The notes under the pieces: model-generated
Databases searched by the model: none
What the model was told of the DNA's origin: nothing
The model's input: the letters and a program-made list of their open reading frames with translations, nothing else
In this document: piece after piece, positions 46,195 to 55,321 of the stretch
Numbering within the stretch: the first letter of the stretch is position 1
Layout of the letters: every line of letters begins with the position of its first letter
Program-made: the position numbers and the translations under genes
Assembly: GCF_025144665.1 (NCBI RefSeq)
Contig: NZ_CP102294.1
Location: 2,418,001 to 2,482,000 of the forward strand
Reading direction: 5' to 3'
DNA: 64,000 bases
DNA from: Alistipes ihumii AP11
GTDB taxonomy: Bacteria > Bacteroidota > Bacteroidia > Bacteroidales > Rikenellaceae

Positions 46195-49053
46195 ATGTCA
46201 CAAGATCAATATGCCGGTCGCCACGTCGGTTCGGACGAAAGGGCGCTTTCGCAGATGCTGTCGGCCATCGGCGTCCGCTCGGTCGACGAACTGATCGGGC
46301 AGGTCGTACCCTCGACGATCCGGCTCAAGAAGCCGCTGGCCCTTCCGCGCGAAGGCATGAGCGAATGCGAGTTCGCCGCCCATATCCGCGAGATCGGCCG
46401 TAAGAACAAGCTTTACCGCAGCCTAATCGGTATGGGGTATTACGGCACGGCCTCGCCTGCGGTCATCCTGCGCAACGTGTTCGAGAACCCCGCCTGGTAT
46501 ACCTCCTATACGCCCTATCAGGCCGAAATCTCGCAGGGGCGTCTGGAAGCGCTGCTGAATTTCCAGACCGCCGTCGTCTCGATGACGGGCATGGAGGTGA
46601 GCAATTGCTCGCTGCTCGACGAGGCGACCGCTACGGCCGAGGCTATGGCGATGATGTTCGCGCTCCGTTCGCGCGAGGCGGTCCGCGAGGGACGCAACGT
46701 GCTGTTCGTCGATGAGAATATTTTCCCGCAGACGCTCGACGTGCTGCTGACCCGCAGCGAGCCTTTCGGCATCGAGATCGTCAGCGACCGCTTCGACTGC
46801 TACGAGTTCACGGGCAGCGAGTTCGGCGCGATCGTACAGTATCCGGCGGCCGACGGCGAGGTGCGCGACTACGACGATTTCGCTGCGGCGGCCCACAGTC
46901 GGGGCGTGCTGGTGACGGCCGTGGCCGACATGCTGAGCCTTGCGCTGCTGAAGGCGCCGGGCGAGTGGGGCGCCGACATCGTGACCGGTTCGACGCAGCG
47001 TTTCGGCATTCCGATGGGATTCGGCGGCCCTCATGCGGCCTATTTGGCCACGAAGGACGCTTTCAAGCGAAATATGCCCGGCCGGATCATCGGCGTTTCG
47101 GTCGATCGGCTCGGCAACAAAGCGCTGCGCATGGCGCTTCAGATGCGCGAGCAGCACATCAAGCGCGAGCGGGCCACGTCGAATATCTGTACGGCTCAGG
47201 CACTGCTGGCTACGATGGCCGGCTTCTTCGCCGTCTATCACGGAGCCGAGGGCATCCGTCGGATCGCCCTGCATGCCCACAGTCATGCCGTCGTCGTGGC
47301 CGATATGCTCGAAAAACTGGGCTACGAGCTGAAAACCAAAAACTTCTTCGATACGATCGAGGTGGCTGCCGATGCGGCGAAAGTGCGCGAGGCCGCGCTC
47401 GCCCGCCGGCTGAACTTCTTTTATCCCGACGAGGGCCGCGTGCGGCTGTCGTTCGACGAGCTTTCGACGCTTGCCGAGGCGAATGCCGTGATCGCCGCGT
47501 TCGCCGAGGCGGCGGGCAAGAAAGCTCCGGCGCTCAAGACGATCGGGGGGCAGGACCGTCTTCCGGTCGGGGTGCGCCGCTCGTCGGCCTATCTGACCGA
47601 GCCGGTATTCCGCAACTATCGCAGCGAGACCGAACTGATGCGCTACGTCAAGAAGCTCGAGCGGCGCGACATCTCGCTGGTCGACAGCATGATCTCGCTC
47701 GGCTCGTGCACGATGAAGCTGACGCCCGCCGTTGCGATGATGCCTTTGAGCCTGAGTGAGTTCGCTGATATTCACCCGTTCGTTCCGGCCGATCAGGCCG
47801 AGGGCTACCGCGAGCTGATCGACGCGCTGTCGAAGGACTTGGCGACGATCACGGGCATGGCGGCCGTGTCGTTGCAGCCCAATTCGGGCGCGTCGGGCGA
47901 ATATACGGGCCTGATGGTGATCCGAGCCTATTACCAGAGTCGCGGGCAGGGCTATCGGAACGTCGCGCTGATACCTGCCTCGGCTCACGGCACGAATCCC
48001 GCCTCGGCCGCGATGGCCGGTATGCGGACGGTGACCGTGGCCTGCGACGAGCGCGGCAACATCGACGTCGACGACCTGAAAGCCAAAGCCACGCAATACG
48101 CCAGCGAGCTTTGCTGCATCATGGTTACCTATCCTTCGACGCACGGCGTGTTCGAGAGCCGCATCCGCGAGATCGTCGACATCGTGCACGACAACGGCGG
48201 ACAGGTCTATATGGACGGTGCGAACATGAACGCTCAGGTCGGACTGACGAACCCGGGATACATAGGGGCCGACGTCTGCCACCTGAACCTGCATAAGACG
48301 TTCGCGATTCCGCACGGCGGCGGCGGTCCGGGCGTCGGGCCCATTTGCGTGGCGGCCCACTTGGCCGAGTTCCTGCCGGGGCATAGTCTGGCCGAGACGG
48401 GCGGACGCAGCGGCATTACGGCGGTAGCCGCCGCTCCGTTCGGCAGCGCGCTGGTTCTGCCGATCACCTACGGCTATATCAAGATGCTGGGCGAAAGCGG
48501 TTTGCGCCGCGCGACCGAGATGGCGATCGTGAATGCCAATTATCTGGCCGCAGCGCTGAAGGACGAATTCGGCATCGTATATACCGGAGAGACGGGGCGC
48601 GTCGGACACGAGATGATTCTCGACCTGCGCGATTTCCGCAAACTCTACGGCGTCGAGTGCGCCGATATTGCCCGCCGGCTGATGGACTACGGATTCCATG
48701 CCCCGACGCTGTCGTTTCCGGTCCACGAGACGCTGATGATCGAGCCGACCGAGAGCGAGAGCCTCGCCGAGCTCGACCGTTTCGTCGAGTCGCTCGTGGC
48801 GATCAAGCGCGAGTGCGAGCAGATACGCGACGGCGAAGCCGACGCCGAAGACAATCCGGTCAAGATGGCTCCCCATACGGCGCAGGAGGCTTGCGCCGAT
48901 ACATGGACTCACCCTTATGGCCGAGAGCGGGCCGTGTTCCCGTTACCGTGGATTCAGGCCAACAAGTTTTTCCCTTACGTGACGAAAATCGATGGCGGAT
49001 ACGGCGACCGCAATCTTTGCTGCACTTGCGGAACGCTGTACGGGGGCGAGTAG
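46195..49053 (+). CDS. gcvP: Glycine dehydrogenase (decarboxylating), P-protein
   Basis: This 952-aa PLP enzyme is the P-protein of the glycine cleavage system and decarboxylates glycine onto lipoyl-H-protein. N- and C-terminal halves are fused, as in most Bacteroidetes. The N-half has MGYYGTASPAVILRN, NPAWYTSYTPYQAEISQGR and LLDEATATAEAMAM. The C-half has the PLP Lys block VCHLNLHKTFAIPHGGGG and GPICVAAHLAEFLPGH, plus QPNSGASGEYTGLMVI. gcvT and gcvH are not next to it. It has its own promoter and no clear strong terminator. Confidence 0.97.
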   Translation: MSQDQYAGRHVGSDERALSQMLSAIGVRSVDELIGQVVPSTIRLKKPLALPREGMSECEFAAHIREIGRKNKLYRSLIGMGYYGTASPAVILRNVFENPAWYTSYTPYQAEISQGRLEALLNFQTAVVSMTGMEVSNCSLLDEATATAEAMAMMFALRSREAVREGRNVLFVDENIFPQTLDVLLTRSEPFGIEIVSDRFDCYEFTGSEFGAIVQYPAADGEVRDYDDFAAAAHSRGVLVTAVADMLSLALLKAPGEWGADIVTGSTQRFGIPMGFGGPHAAYLATKDAFKRNMPGRIIGVSVDRLGNKALRMALQMREQHIKRERATSNICTAQALLATMAGFFAVYHGAEGIRRIALHAHSHAVVVADMLEKLGYELKTKNFFDTIEVAADAAKVREAALARRLNFFYPDEGRVRLSFDELSTLAEANAVIAAFAEAAGKKAPALKTIGGQDRLPVGVRRSSAYLTEPVFRNYRSETELMRYVKKLERRDISLVDSMISLGSCTMKLTPAVAMMPLSLSEFADIHPFVPADQAEGYRELIDALSKDLATITGMAAVSLQPNSGASGEYTGLMVIRAYYQSRGQGYRNVALIPASAHGTNPASAAMAGMRTVTVACDERGNIDVDDLKAKATQYASELCCIMVTYPSTHGVFESRIREIVDIVHDNGGQVYMDGANMNAQVGLTNPGYIGADVCHLNLHKTFAIPHGGGGPGVGPICVAAHLAEFLPGHSLAETGGRSGITAVAAAPFGSALVLPITYGYIKMLGESGLRRATEMAIVNANYLAAALKDEFGIVYTGETGRVGHEMILDLRDFRKLYGVECADIARRLMDYGFHAPTLSFPVHETLMIEPTESESLAELDRFVESLVAIKRECEQIRDGEADAEDNPVKMAPHTAQEACADTWTHPYGRERAVFPLPWIQANKFFPYVTKIDGGYGDRNLCCTCGTLYGGE

Positions 49054-49510
49054 GCCGGGGCTCCCGGGGGCGGCCTTTCGCTTTCCGGAAGCGGGGTAGC
49101 CGGCAGGTTTGTTTGTTGGAGGGAATACCTTCTGGAATCGGTCGAGTAGAACGGTTTCGTAAAGGGTGTTGAAGTGGGGGTTCGGTTCGCTCGTGAGAAA
49201 CCGTTTTCCCGGACCGGACCGTTTAGGAGAGGAGATCGGACCCATCGTTTCCATCTCCGGAAGGAGGGGGAATGAGCCGCGACAGCGGTCTCGGCCCGGT
49301 TTTAGGAGCTCTGTATACGGGGATTACCCGGAGCGTTTCCCCTTTGCCGGATCGGTCGGGCTGGGGTGGCAGGCATTTCGCCCGAGTCGTTTCCGGTCGC
49401 GTTTTTGCAGACGAATCGGGAAAACCGAAGGCGGATTCCGGAGGGAATTCGTATCTTTGCCGCCGGATTGTCCGGATTTAGGAATACGACACTTTATTAT
49501 TTTGACAGAT
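49054..49510. other. Intergenic region between gcvP and the SlyD-like gene
   Basis: This 457-bp gap has a weak GC-rich hairpin overlapping the gcvP stop (AGGCCG/CGGCCT, 49052-49077) and a promoter box at 49452-49459. No gene is recognised in the rest. Confidence 0.5.
49452..49459 (+). promoter_or_regulatory. Predicted -7 box for the SlyD-like gene
   Basis: TATCTTTG matches TAnnTTTG, 52 nt upstream of the ATG at 49511. No correctly spaced TTTG is seen. Confidence 0.45.
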
Positions 49511-50080
49511 ATGAAAATCGGAGAAAAGACTTTTGTGGCTCTGAGCTACCAGTTGAAAGTCGACGGCGAAGTCGTCGAAACGGTTACGGCCGAGAGCCCG
49601 CTGAGGTTCGTATACGGCACCGGCTTCCTGCTGCCGGCTTTTGAAAAGCAGTTGGAGGGATTGGAGCCGGGCGGCGGTTTCGCCTTTCGTCTCGAGCCGG
49701 CCGAAGCATACGGCGACGTGGTGGCGGATGCCGTAGTCGAACTGCCCAAGGAGGTGTTCATGATCGAGGGCAAGATCGAGGACGGCCTGCTCGAGGTGGG
49801 CAACCAGTTGCCGATGAGCGACAATCAGGGCAACCGGCTGGTCGGCGTCGTGAAGGCGGTCGGCGAGGACAGCGTGACGATGGACTTCAATCATCCGATG
49901 GCCGGCAAGGCGCTCGAGTTTACGGGGCAGGTCGTCGAGGTGCGCGAGGCTACGCCCGAGGATATGATGATGGGCCACCATCACGCGGGCGGCTGCGATT
50001 GCTGCGGCGACGGCTGTGGCGACGGTTGCGGCGATGGCTGCGACCACGATCACAAGGGCGGCTGCGGTTGCGGCTGTTGA
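49511..50080 (+). CDS. SlyD-like FKBP peptidyl-prolyl isomerase with Cys/His-rich tail
   Basis: This 189-aa protein has a SlyD-type FKBP domain interrupted by an insert-in-flap chaperone domain: FVALSYQLKVDGEVVETV, RFVYGTGFLLPAFEKQLEGL, then the IF segment (EVFMIEGKIEDGLLEVGNQL), and TMDFNHPMAGKALEFTGQVV. The C-terminal tail (MMMGHHHAGG, CDCCGDGCGDGCGDGC, DHDHKGGCGCGC) is rich in Cys and His, as in SlyD proteins that bind nickel and other metals. It probably acts in the cytoplasm as foldase and metallochaperone. ATG 49511 (MKIGEKTFVALSYQ) is the natural start. Confidence 0.92.
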   Translation: MKIGEKTFVALSYQLKVDGEVVETVTAESPLRFVYGTGFLLPAFEKQLEGLEPGGGFAFRLEPAEAYGDVVADAVVELPKEVFMIEGKIEDGLLEVGNQLPMSDNQGNRLVGVVKAVGEDSVTMDFNHPMAGKALEFTGQVVEVREATPEDMMMGHHHAGGCDCCGDGCGDGCGDGCDHDHKGGCGCGC

Positions 50081-50108
50081 GTTTGGTATGCCGGTTTCTG
50101 CCGGACGG

Positions 50109-50142
50109 CCCGCTTGACGTTTTCGTCAGGCGGGTTTTGTTT
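50109..50142 (+). terminator. Rho-independent terminator after the SlyD-like gene
   Basis: CCCGCTTGACG, loop TTTT, CGTCAGGCGGG forms an 11-bp stem with one G-T pair followed by TTTTGTTTT. Confidence 0.85.
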
Positions 50143-50405
50143 TGGCCGCACTGGGCGATAGGCTTGGAGCCTTTGCTACCGAAATATGTGCGACGAGCGA
50201 TCGGATGGTCGAACAAAATTTCGACCGACGCTATGTGGGAGGGCTTTTATGTGACCGTTGCAGCGATGCCCGCACGGTTCCGGGAAACGGTCGCAGAGTA
50301 CGCTCGTCCGTCGTGAAAATTACGGGAAGAAACTACCTTGCGGCTTGTCGGGAGCATTCTTACCCGTTTATCGGCGAAAGTGCGGCGGAAAGATACCGAA
50401 AGCAA

Positions 50406-50436
50406 ATCGGCCCCGCCTATCGTTTGCGGGGCCGAT
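50406..50436 (-). terminator. Hairpin terminator after the GH20 gene
   Basis: ATCGGCCCCGC, 9-nt loop, GCGGGGCCGAT forms a perfect 11-bp stem, 23 nt past the GH20 stop. On the minus strand TTGCTTTCG follows. Confidence 0.75.
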
Positions 50437-50459
50437 CGTTTCTGCCTGCGGACTGAAAG

Positions 50460-52052
50460 TCAGTATTTCCCTATCTGAGTCTTGATATATCCCTTTTCTT
50501 TCCAGATCGCCTCGATCTTTTTCAGGCGCTTGCGGAAGTCGGGGTACGACTTTTTCTCCGGAGCGGTCCAGCCGCTTTCGGCGAAGGCGGCGATTCGGGG
50601 ATAGGTCTGGTAGTAGATTCGTTCGAGCGTCGGGGTATACTCTCCCCACATCTGGCATCCGAGACCGAGGATTTTCTTTTTGTCCTTCTCGGCCAGTCCT
50701 TCGGGAATCGGGTCGAACGAATAGGCTTTTTCGAACGGGGTGACTTCGTAGGCATAGTCGACGTACGTGAAGAATCGGTTCGAGTTCACGACGTCGTAAC
50801 CTTTGGCGATCGCCTTGTTTACCAGCGATACGTCGCCGTCCCAGAACTGGACGATCGTGCCCGGGGCGAGCTGCTCCGACTGGCTGGCCTGAATGCCCTC
50901 GCGCACGGTTTCGCCCGTGATCTCGTTCCAGCCGATCATCCGGCATCCTTTCGAGGCGAGGTATTTCGACATCCGGTTGATCGCCCACACCTGCAGGTCG
51001 GTGCAAGTGGGCAGACCGTTCTCTTTCATGAACGCCATGATCTCGGGCGAGTTCTTCCAGTGAACGTAGTTGGCCTCGTCGCCGCCGATATGTACAATTT
51101 TCGACGGAAACAACCCGATCACCTCGTCGAGAATGTCGTGCAGGAACGCCTCGACCTTCGGATCGGTCACGTCGTACAGGTCGCCCGTCACGGCCTTGCC
51201 TTCGCGGCGGCTCGTCGAGCCGATCCACGGATAGGCCAGAATCGAGGCGGAGGCGTGGCCCGGCACTTCGATCTCAGGTATGATCCGGATGCCCCGGTCG
51301 GCCGCATAGCGCACTACTTCGCGGATCTCGTCCTGCGTATAGTAAGTGCGTTCCGGATGCAGGCTGTCCCAGCCTTCGGGCGTAATATCCATGTGTGAGA
51401 AGTCGCGCTTCGAGCCCCGCTCGGTCAGCAGGGGATACTTCTTGATCTCGATGCGCCATCCCGGATCGTCTACCAGATGCCAGTGGAACGTGTTCAGCTT
51501 CAGGCGGGCCATTTCGTCGAGCAGGTCCTTGACGGCCGCCATGCCGTGGAAGTGCCTGCTTTCGTCCAGCATGAACGCGCGCCAAGGGAAGGCCGGGGCG
51601 TCGGTAATCACGCAGCTCGGCACGACGACGGTGCCGTTTTCCTGCCGAGCCAGCTGACGCAGGGTCTGCAAGGCGTACAAAAGGCCCTCTTTCGCGTCGG
51701 CTCTGGCGACGATCTGCTTCTTGCTGTCGGGCGACTGCACGGCCAGCCGATAGGCCTCGTCGTCGTTGTTCAGCGGCGTCTTATTGAGCCAGAATACCAA
51801 ATCGGCTTTCTTTCGCTTATCGACGAAAATCGGCGAAAGCCCGGTCTCGCGGAGCGTTTGCTCGACATAATTCCGATCGAGTCCCGCTTGCGGGTCGAGC
51901 CAGACCAGCACGGGGTCTTTGTAAACGGCCTGATTCTCGAATGCGACGATTTCGGCCGGTTTGGGAACGATCTCGATTCTTGCGCTCTGGGCTGCGGCGC
52001 TGCCCGAGGCCAGCGTCAGGACGGCCAGTAGTGCGATTAACATGTTTTTCAT
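50460..52052 (-). CDS. Secreted beta-N-acetylhexosaminidase (GH20)
   Basis: This 530-aa glycosidase begins with a signal peptide (MKNMLIALLAVLTLASGSAA, then AQ). A GH20b-like N-terminal domain (about 25-145) precedes the catalytic TIM barrel (about 150-490). Barrel motifs are FMLDESRHFHGMAAVKDLLD, NTFHWHLVDDPGWRIEIKKY, IPEIEVPGHASASI and the catalytic pair in IVHIGGDEANYVHW (substrate-assisted Asp-Glu). CQMWGEYTPTLERIYYQTYP completes the site. It should release terminal GlcNAc or GalNAc from glycans in the periplasm. It is monocistronic and followed by a terminator. No SusC/SusD pair is nearby. Confidence 0.94.
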   Translation of the reverse strand: MKNMLIALLAVLTLASGSAAAQSARIEIVPKPAEIVAFENQAVYKDPVLVWLDPQAGLDRNYVEQTLRETGLSPIFVDKRKKADLVFWLNKTPLNNDDEAYRLAVQSPDSKKQIVARADAKEGLLYALQTLRQLARQENGTVVVPSCVITDAPAFPWRAFMLDESRHFHGMAAVKDLLDEMARLKLNTFHWHLVDDPGWRIEIKKYPLLTERGSKRDFSHMDITPEGWDSLHPERTYYTQDEIREVVRYAADRGIRIIPEIEVPGHASASILAYPWIGSTSRREGKAVTGDLYDVTDPKVEAFLHDILDEVIGLFPSKIVHIGGDEANYVHWKNSPEIMAFMKENGLPTCTDLQVWAINRMSKYLASKGCRMIGWNEITGETVREGIQASQSEQLAPGTIVQFWDGDVSLVNKAIAKGYDVVNSNRFFTYVDYAYEVTPFEKAYSFDPIPEGLAEKDKKKILGLGCQMWGEYTPTLERIYYQTYPRIAAFAESGWTAPEKKSYPDFRKRLKKIEAIWKEKGYIKTQIGKY

Positions 52053-52277
52053 ATTCGGGTCGTATTAAATTGTTGCGTAAAATTATGGACGGCGGAGCTT
52101 TTCGCGCTCCCGCCGTTTTTCCCGCTTCCGACGGTTATCCGCCGGCTTGCCCGGGCCGGCAGACCGTTCGGATGTTCAGGCGGGGGAGAAAGTGCCGGAC
52201 ATACCGAAACGTACTCGACCGGGAATTCTTACGGCAGGTGCCGAAAGGGAAAAGCCGGGAATGCACGGGCATCGAGT

Positions 52278-52307
52278 CAAAAACGGACCGGCCGGAGCCG
52301 GTCCGTT
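52278..52307 (-). terminator. Rho-independent terminator of the methylmalonyl-CoA operon
   Basis: AACGGACCGGC, loop CGGA, GCCGGTCCGTT forms a perfect 11-bp stem. The minus strand then runs into TTTTTGAC. It shows that the operon ends after the biotin-carrier gene. Confidence 0.88.
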
Positions 52308-52342
52308 GACATTTCCGATCGTAAGATATTCCGCCGCGGCGT

Positions 52343-52762
52343 CTACTCGATCGTCAGCAGCACGTCCCCTTCCAGCACGGAGTCTCCCGTCGCGACTTTG
52401 ATTTCCTTGACGGTTCCCTCCCGGTCGGAGTCGATGTTGTTCTCCATTTTCATCGCTTCGAGGATCATCAGCCGCTGGCCCGTGCCGACGCGGTCGCCGA
52501 CGGCGACCTGAATGTCGAGCACGACGCCCGGCAGCGGGCTTTTGACCGCGCCTCCGGCGGCCGGCTTAGCGGCGGGAGCAGGCGCCGTTGCGGTGACGGC
52601 CGGAGCGGAAGCCGACTTACCCGCGTCGGAAGCCGCTCCGGCATCGGCGATCTCTACCGAGTAGCTCTGTCCGTTCACCATGACGTCGGCCCGGCCGTTC
52701 GACAGGCCGCTTACGACGACATGATAGTCGTTCGAGTTGATTTTCAGTTTGTATTCTTTCAT
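52343..52762 (-). CDS. Biotin carboxyl carrier subunit of an acyl-CoA decarboxylase/carboxylase
   Basis: This 139-aa protein carries biotin for the adjacent carboxyltransferase. The C-terminal biotinyl domain has the biotinylation site LMILEAMKMENNIDSD (Lys in MKM) and ends with DSVLEGDVLLTIE. The Ala/Pro-rich linker (about 45-70) is typical of mobile biotin arms. The N-terminal part (MKEYKLKINSNDYHVVVSG) is as in Bacteroidetes methylmalonyl-CoA decarboxylase carriers. It is the last gene of the operon mce-mmdA-small subunit-carrier and is followed by a terminator. Whether it serves a Na+-pumping decarboxylase or a propionyl-CoA carboxylase cannot be decided here. Confidence 0.9.
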   Translation of the reverse strand: MKEYKLKINSNDYHVVVSGLSNGRADVMVNGQSYSVEIADAGAASDAGKSASAPAVTATAPAPAAKPAAGGAVKSPLPGVVLDIQVAVGDRVGTGQRLMILEAMKMENNIDSDREGTVKEIKVATGDSVLEGDVLLTIE

Positions 52763-52811
52763 GTTGCGGTTATTCGTTGAGCGTTTCGATTGATTGGATA
52801 CGGTCCCCGGC

Positions 52812-53030
52812 CTACCAGCGCCGGTTTCTTTGCGGCAGCTGCGTCATGCCGTAGCTTTTGCAGTTCCATGCCGATACGGGCCTTGAGCGATGCGATACCG
52901 TGCCGGCCGCTCTTTTCGGCGCGCTTCCCATTCCGTACAGTTGCAGCGCTACGGCTATGGCCGCTGCGATCTCGTTCTCCGCCGATGCGCTGCGCTTCGG
53001 CCCGAACAGTCTGCTGAACAGTCCTTTCAT
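52812..53030 (-). CDS. Small OadG/gamma-like subunit without membrane segment
   Basis: This 72-aa protein lies 2 nt after mmdA and 49 nt before the biotin-carrier gene. The central NEIAAAIAVALQLYG and the C-terminal AWNCKSYGMTQL resemble the soluble tail of OadG/MmdD-type subunits of Na+-translocating decarboxylases. Those subunits also have one N-terminal membrane helix, which is missing: the N terminus (MKGLFSRLFGPKRSASAE) is short, basic and amphipathic instead. In OadG-like subunits this tail bridges carboxyltransferase and pump. The weak similarity makes the family call tentative, but position and length fit. Confidence 0.6.
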   Translation of the reverse strand: MKGLFSRLFGPKRSASAENEIAAAIAVALQLYGMGSAPKRAAGTVSHRSRPVSAWNCKSYGMTQLPQRNRRW

Positions 53031-53032
53031 CG

Positions 53033-54595
53033 TTACAACGGAATGTTGTTGTGCTTTTTGGGCGGGTTGGCCAGACGCTTGTTCGCGAGCGACTCCAGCG
53101 CGCGGACGATCCGATAGCGCGTGTTGCGCGGCTCGATCACGTCGTCGATGTAGCCGAACCGGGCGGCCACGTACGGGTTGGCGAACTTATCGCGGTACTC
53201 GGCTTCCTTTTGGGCGATGAACTCGGCCTTTTGCTGCTCGTCCTCGATCGCGGCGATCTCCTTCGACAACAGTACCTCGATCGCGCCCTTGGGGCCCATC
53301 ACGGCGATCTCGGCCGTCGGCCATGCGTAGTTGATGTCGCCGCGCAGATGCTTCGAGCTCATCACGCAGTAGGCGCCGCCGTAGGCTTTGCGCAGGATGA
53401 CCGTGACCTTCGGAACGGTCGCTTCGCCGTAAGCGAACAACAGCTTGGCGCCGTGGACGATGATGCCGCCGTATTCCTGAGCGGTGCCCGGCAGGAAGCC
53501 CGGTACGTCGACGAACGTCACGATCGGAATATTGAACGCGTCGCAGAACCGTACGAAGCGGGCCGCTTTGCGCGAGGCGTTGATGTCGAGCACGCCGGCC
53601 AGAAACTTCGGCTGGTTCGCGATGATACCGACGCTCTGTCCGTTGAACCGGGCGAAGCCGGTCACGATGTTCGGCGCGAACTTGGGCTGGCTTTCGAGAA
53701 AGTCGCCGTTGTCGACGACGCCCCGGATTACGTCCAGCACGTTATAGGGCTTGTTCGGATTGTCCGGAATGATGTCGTTGAGCACGTCGTCCAGCCGGTC
53801 GATCGCATCGGTGCAGTCCACTGCGGGAGCGTCCTCCATGTTGTTCGACGGCAGGAAGCCGAGCAGCTTGCGCAGCGTGGCGATGCCCTCCTCCTCGTTT
53901 TCGGAGACGAAATGGGCTACGCCGCTCTTGGCCGCATGGACCGACGCGCCTCCGAGCTGCTCCTGACTCACTTCCTCTCCGGTGACGGTCTTGACGACTT
54001 TCGGTCCGGTCACGAACATGTAGCTCGTTCCCTGATTCATCAGAATGAAGTCGGTCAGGGCGGGCGAGTAGACCGCGCCTCCCGCGCACGGACCGAAAAT
54101 GGCCGAAATCTGCGGGATCACGCCCGAGGCGAGGATATTGCGCTGGAAAATCTCGGTGTAGCCCGACAGACTGTTGACACCTTCCTGAATGCGCGCTCCG
54201 CCCGAGTCGTTGATGCCGATGACCGGCGCGCCGTTCTTCATCGCCATGTCCATTACCTTGCATATTTTCGCAGCGAAGGTTTCGGAAAGCGAGCCGCCGA
54301 ATACCGTGAAGTCCTGCGAGAAGACGTACACCTGCCGTCCGTCGATCGTGCCGCGCCCGGTCACGACGCCGTCGCCGAAATAGGTCTCCTCGCCGAGCCC
54401 GAAGTTGTTGCAGCGATGCGTGACGAACATGTCGAATTCCTCGAACGAGCCCTTGTCGAGTAGCATCTCGATGCGTTCCCGGGCGGTCTTCTTGCCTTTC
54501 TTATGCTGAGAGTCGATGCGTCTTTGTCCGCCGCCCAGCTTGGCTTGCTCGCGGACCTCCATCAGTTCCTTGATCTTGTTTTGAATGTCGCTCAT
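53033..54595 (-). CDS. mmdA: Methylmalonyl-CoA decarboxylase alpha / propionyl-CoA carboxylase beta (carboxyltransferase)
   Basis: This 520-aa carboxyltransferase moves CO2 between methylmalonyl-CoA and biotin. The crotonase-type folds of both halves are complete: [12 protein letters not shown]-like region [42 protein letters not shown]-type [17 protein letters not shown] and, in the C-half, [40 protein letters not shown] and [13 protein letters not shown]. Length and sequence fit the MmdA/PccB group. It follows mce and precedes a small gamma-like gene and the biotin carrier. With these it probably interconverts methylmalonyl-CoA and propionyl-CoA in propionate formation; direction and partner (pump or biotin carboxylase) are not in the window. 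Confidence 0.93.
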   Translation of the reverse strand: MSDIQNKIKELMEVREQAKLGGGQRRIDSQHKKGKKTARERIEMLLDKGSFEEFDMFVTHRCNNFGLGEETYFGDGVVTGRGTIDGRQVYVFSQDFTVFGGSLSETFAAKICKVMDMAMKNGAPVIGINDSGGARIQEGVNSLSGYTEIFQRNILASGVIPQISAIFGPCAGGAVYSPALTDFILMNQGTSYMFVTGPKVVKTVTGEEVSQEQLGGASVHAAKSGVAHFVSENEEEGIATLRKLLGFLPSNNMEDAPAVDCTDAIDRLDDVLNDIIPDNPNKPYNVLDVIRGVVDNGDFLESQPKFAPNIVTGFARFNGQSVGIIANQPKFLAGVLDINASRKAARFVRFCDAFNIPIVTFVDVPGFLPGTAQEYGGIIVHGAKLLFAYGEATVPKVTVILRKAYGGAYCVMSSKHLRGDINYAWPTAEIAVMGPKGAIEVLLSKEIAAIEDEQQKAEFIAQKEAEYRDKFANPYVAARFGYIDDVIEPRNTRYRIVRALESLANKRLANPPKKHNNIPL

Positions 54596-54668
54596 ATCGA
54601 AATTTTGGTGTGATTTTAGGTTCGTTTGCCTGTCTGCGGCTCCTCGGCCGGGGTTAGCGGCAGATTTG

Positions 54669-55082
54669 CTATTTTTCGTTTTTGTCCTCGCAGAGCTCCG
54701 TCAGTACGCCGCCGGTCGACTTGGGGTGCAGAAAGGCGATGCTGAGTCCTTCGGCTCCGCCCCTCGGGGCCTTGTCGATCAGCTGGACGCCGGCAGCCTC
54801 GCACTCGGAGAGGCGTTCCTCGATGTTTTTCACGGCAAAGGCGACGTGGTGGACGCCTTCGCCCCGCTTTTCGATGAATTTGCCGATCGAGCCGTCCGGG
54901 GAGGTCGACTCGAGCAGTTCGATCTTGGTCTGCCCTACCTTGAAGAAAGCGGTCTTTACTTTCTGCGAGGGAACTTCCTCGATGCTGTAGCATTTGGTGC
55001 CGAGCATTTTTTCCCAGAACGGAATGGCGGTATCCAGACTCTTGACTGCGATGCCGAGATGTTCGATGTGTGAAACTTCCAT
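54669..55082 (-). CDS. mce: Methylmalonyl-CoA epimerase
   Basis: This 137-aa vicinal-oxygen-chelate (glyoxalase-fold) protein converts the (R)- and (S)-forms of methylmalonyl-CoA, linking methylmalonyl-CoA mutase to the decarboxylase. Two VOC repeats contain the metal ligands: [20 protein letters not shown], then [16 protein letters not shown] and the acidic residue in [16 protein letters not shown]. It is the first gene of the operon, 73 nt before mmdA. A promoter box and a strong hairpin lie in its upstream region. Confidence 0.95.
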   Translation of the reverse strand: MEVSHIEHLGIAVKSLDTAIPFWEKMLGTKCYSIEEVPSQKVKTAFFKVGQTKIELLESTSPDGSIGKFIEKRGEGVHHVAFAVKNIEERLSECEAAGVQLIDKAPRGGAEGLSIAFLHPKSTGGVLTELCEDKNEK

Positions 55083-55128
55083 GATGAGTTTTCGTTATTT
55101 TTAGGTTGGTTTCGTAATCCGATGTTCC

Positions 55129-55162
55129 GGGTCCGAACCCCGCTTCGGCGGGGAGCGGACCC
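55129..55162 (-). promoter_or_regulatory. Stable stem-loop at the 5' end of the mce leader
   Basis: GGGTCCG, AA, CCCCGC, TTCG, GCGGGG, AG, CGGACCC (as read on +) folds into two stems (7 and 6 bp) around a small internal loop. On the minus-strand mRNA the loop is CGAA. It lies directly after the expected transcription start from the -7 box at 55170-55177, so it would form the very 5' end of the leader. Confidence 0.55.
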
Positions 55163-55169
55163 GATTCTA

Positions 55170-55177
55170 CAAATTTA
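55170..55177 (-). promoter_or_regulatory. Predicted -7 box for the mce operon
   Basis: The minus strand reads TAAATTTG, matching TAnnTTTG, 88 nt upstream of the mce ATG. No good -33 TTTG is seen in the AT-rich DNA upstream. Confidence 0.5.
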
Positions 55178-55321
55178 GGATTTATTCTTTAAAATGCTAA
55201 ATAATATCATCGGATTTTATCGTTCGCCGTCGCCGTGCCGTGCGTCGGGCGGGCGGCCGGATATTCCGCGCCTGCGGCGAGTAACTTTGCGCCATCGGTT
55301 TCGTTTTATGAATAAATAGTT

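Larger units (their letters stand above)
50081..50459. other. Convergent intergenic region with two terminators
   Basis: This 379-bp gap lies between the SlyD-like gene (+) and the GH20 gene (-). A terminator for each gene occupies each end (50109-50142 and 50406-50436). Nothing is recognised between. Confidence 0.6.
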
